The notes under the pieces: model-generated | Databases searched by the model: none | The model's input: only the letters and a program-made list of their open reading frames with translations | Told to the model about the DNA's origin: nothing | Made by a program: the position numbers and the translations under genes | Assembly: GCF_006335145.1 (NCBI RefSeq) | Contig: NZ_VDMN01000003.1 | Coordinates: 124,001 to 188,000, forward strand | Direction: 5' to 3' | Length of the DNA: 64,000 bases | Source of the DNA: Aliirhizobium smilacinae | Lineage (GTDB): Bacteria; Pseudomonadota; Alphaproteobacteria; Rhizobiales; Rhizobiaceae | Shown: in pieces, positions 62,693 to 64,000 of the stretch | Numbering within the stretch: position 1 is the stretch's first letter | How the letters are laid out: the number at the start of each line of letters is the position of its first letter

Positions 62693-63217
62693 ATGAGTGA
62701 TCCATTGTCTTCCTTCATCCCCCTGATCGAAACCGAACGTCTGAGATTGCGCGCGCTACGCATGGCGGATTGGCCGACCTATGCGGAGTTCATGGCATCG
62801 GATCGAGCCGTCCATATGGGCGGGCCACACGCCCAGACGGCGGCCTGGGGCATGTTCTGTTATGATGTCGCGCAGTGGCCTTTGATGGGGCATGGTTCAC
62901 TGATGATCGAGAACCGTGCTAATGGGTGCTGCGTCGGCCAGGTCTGTATCAATGCCGGTCCTCTGTTTCCCGAACATGAATTGGGCTGGCTGCTTTATCC
63001 CGGTTTCGAGGGACGGGGATATGCTTCCGAGGCTGCCATTGCGTTACGCATGTGGGGTTTTGAGGTGTTGGGATTGAAAACGCTGGTGAGCTATATTCAC
63101 CCCGACAACACGCAGTCTCGCCGGCTGGCCGAAAGGCTTGGCGCGGTGCTGGATGAGGTGGCGGAGCGGCACGATCCCATGGATCTGGTTTACCGGCATA
63201 TCAGGACGACGGCCTGA
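62693..63217 (+). CDS. GNAT-family N-acetyltransferase (RimJ/RimL-like)
   Basis: A 174-residue acyl-CoA transferase: IETERLRLRALRMADWPTYA (about 12-31) is the RimJ/RimL start, and the acetyl-CoA motif A is LLYPGFEGRGYASEAAIALR (about 100-119), with the late pattern HPDNTQSRRLAERLGA. It could acetylate a ribosomal protein, small metabolite or antibiotic; no basis to choose. Starts 72 bases after pyk, past a weak terminator. Confidence 0.9.
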   Translation: MSDPLSSFIPLIETERLRLRALRMADWPTYAEFMASDRAVHMGGPHAQTAAWGMFCYDVAQWPLMGHGSLMIENRANGCCVGQVCINAGPLFPEHELGWLLYPGFEGRGYASEAAIALRMWGFEVLGLKTLVSYIHPDNTQSRRLAERLGAVLDEVAERHDPMDLVYRHIRTTA

Positions 63218-63227
63218 GACCACGTTT

Positions 63228-64000
63228 CTACTTACTCTCGATCGTCATTCCCACGGTGAACGGGCTCTGAACTCCCGATTGTGTGAGGCGAGCTTCGGCC
63301 ATCCTTGCCAATGCCTGCAGGTCACGATCCATCCCGGCGATCCTTTCTATTGCAGCTACCGCCACGTCGGTGACGACGTAGTCCGGCTTGTGTCCAAGGC
63401 CATGGATAACCACCAGCTCGGAGCCGGCAATGTCACGCGCCAGACCTCTCGAGTGAATCTCTTCGAGCACGATCGGATCACTGTCGCCGGTTATGATGAC
63501 TGTGGGTGCCTCGATCTCCGTGTAGCGCGGAGCAATTCGTGTGACGTAATTCTGGAGGTTGGCGACATCGATCGCATTGTTGCGGAAGTTTTCCGGGCGT
63601 AGCACCAGAGCCGGTGCGCCTTCTTCGATATAGCTGTCACGACGCATGTTCGGGCTGAATACGGACTTGGTCGCTTCATCCATCAGAGCCATGCCCGCTG
63701 GCAGGCTAAGCAGCCGAGTGAACCACCAGCCCAGATAAGGCGCGGCCGAAACATTGTAGTACCAATCGACGCCGCCCGGCCAGGGATGTGTGGCGGGTGC
63801 CAGAAACAAAAGCCCTGAGGTTTTTTCGGGATGGAAGACGGCAAAGCTTGCGGCGATCGCGCCGCCGAAGGAATGGCCGACGATGATTGCCTGGTCGATA
63901 CCCTTCAACTCCATCAGCCTGGAGATGGCGGCGGCCTGGCCGTCGGGAAAGCCGTTTTCCGGGCCGCCACGCTCCGAATAGCCATGGCCGGGTCTATCTA
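63228..64000 (-). CDS. Alpha/beta-fold hydrolase, C-terminal part (runs off right edge)
   Basis: Read leftward from the window edge; the first residues visible are RPGHGYSERGG, the family oxyanion-side motif, so only the N-terminus is missing. The nucleophile elbow is VGHSFGGAIA, the acid is probably in IITGDSDPIV and the catalytic His in IHGLGHKPDYV. The layout matches epoxide hydrolase/haloperoxidase-like serine hydrolases. Its stop is 10 bases from the convergent acetyltransferase gene. Substrate unknown. Confidence 0.85.
   Translation of the reverse strand, partial: DRPGHGYSERGGPENGFPDGQAAAISRLMELKGIDQAIIVGHSFGGAIAASFAVFHPEKTSGLLFLAPATHPWPGGVDWYYNVSAAPYLGWWFTRLLSLPAGMALMDEATKSVFSPNMRRDSYIEEGAPALVLRPENFRNNAIDVANLQNYVTRIAPRYTEIEAPTVIITGDSDPIVLEEIHSRGLARDIAGSELVVIHGLGHKPDYVVTDVAVAAIERIAGMDRDLQALARMAEARLTQSGVQSPFTVGMTIESK

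Overview
The window reads as ordinary chromosomal DNA from an alphaproteobacterium of the Rhizobiaceae (Agrobacterium/Rhizobium/Neorhizobium group). Lineage markers are CpdR, GapR, homospermidine synthase, an Omp10-type lipoprotein, an Atu4866-family protein, a chemoreceptor ending in a CheR/CheB-type pentapeptide, a suhB/MmgR-type small RNA, a ROSE RNA thermometer in front of hsp20, and RIME-like intergenic palindromes. Genes are dense, lie on both strands and use GC-rich codons. I see no phage, insertion sequence, CRISPR array or replication origin.

Layout. 0-3.4 kb: the edge of a DMT transporter, a DUF308 membrane protein behind a striking palindromic operator, and a UvrD-family helicase. 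3.8-7.6 kb: a three-gene ferric-iron ABC transporter. 7.6-11.3 kb: small proteins, a chemoreceptor and tRNA-Val. 11.5-16.4 kb: cpdR, an N-formylglutamate amidohydrolase, the MmgR-like sRNA, a hisN-type phosphatase, a lysophospholipase-like hydrolase and a Zur-box-preceded AztD-like zinc chaperone. 16.4-18 kb: a structured intergenic region, heat-shock promoter, ROSE element, hsp20 and mazEF. 18-21 kb: a bile-acid-symporter homologue with a divergent LysR regulator, and threonine aldolase. 21.5-28 kb: gltB - 52-aa membrane peptide - gltD (glutamate synthase). 28-33 kb: DASS anion symporter, SGNH hydrolase, lytic transglycosylase, galU. 33-40 kb: hexose MFS transporter, outer-membrane barrel protein, kdsD-type isomerase, small proteins, SDR with divergent LysR. 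40-43 kb: pabB-pabC and a DUF3445 protein. 43-50 kb: hss, omp10, a 5'-nucleotidase fused to LysM, hemH, SDR, and queC under a probable preQ1-I riboswitch. 50-57.5 kb: qmcA-nfeD, oligoendopeptidase F, a sigma-54 response regulator, a DUF882 M15-like protein. 57.5-64 kb: amine-oxidase-like flavoprotein, gapR, a RIME repeat, DUF1244 with a second N-formylglutamate amidohydrolase, DUF1036-pykA, a GNAT acetyltransferase and the edge of an alpha/beta hydrolase.

The protein content is mostly housekeeping. The most rewarding signals are RNA and operator elements: the preQ1 riboswitch, the sRNA, the ROSE thermometer, an unassigned run of hairpins at 16.46-16.56 kb, and several palindromes. A few odd proteins also stand out: an AztD-like chaperone with no transporter beside it, the LysM-tailed nucleotidase, and the unnamed peptide inside the glt operon. 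I did not find a convincing multi-gene system that is wholly new.
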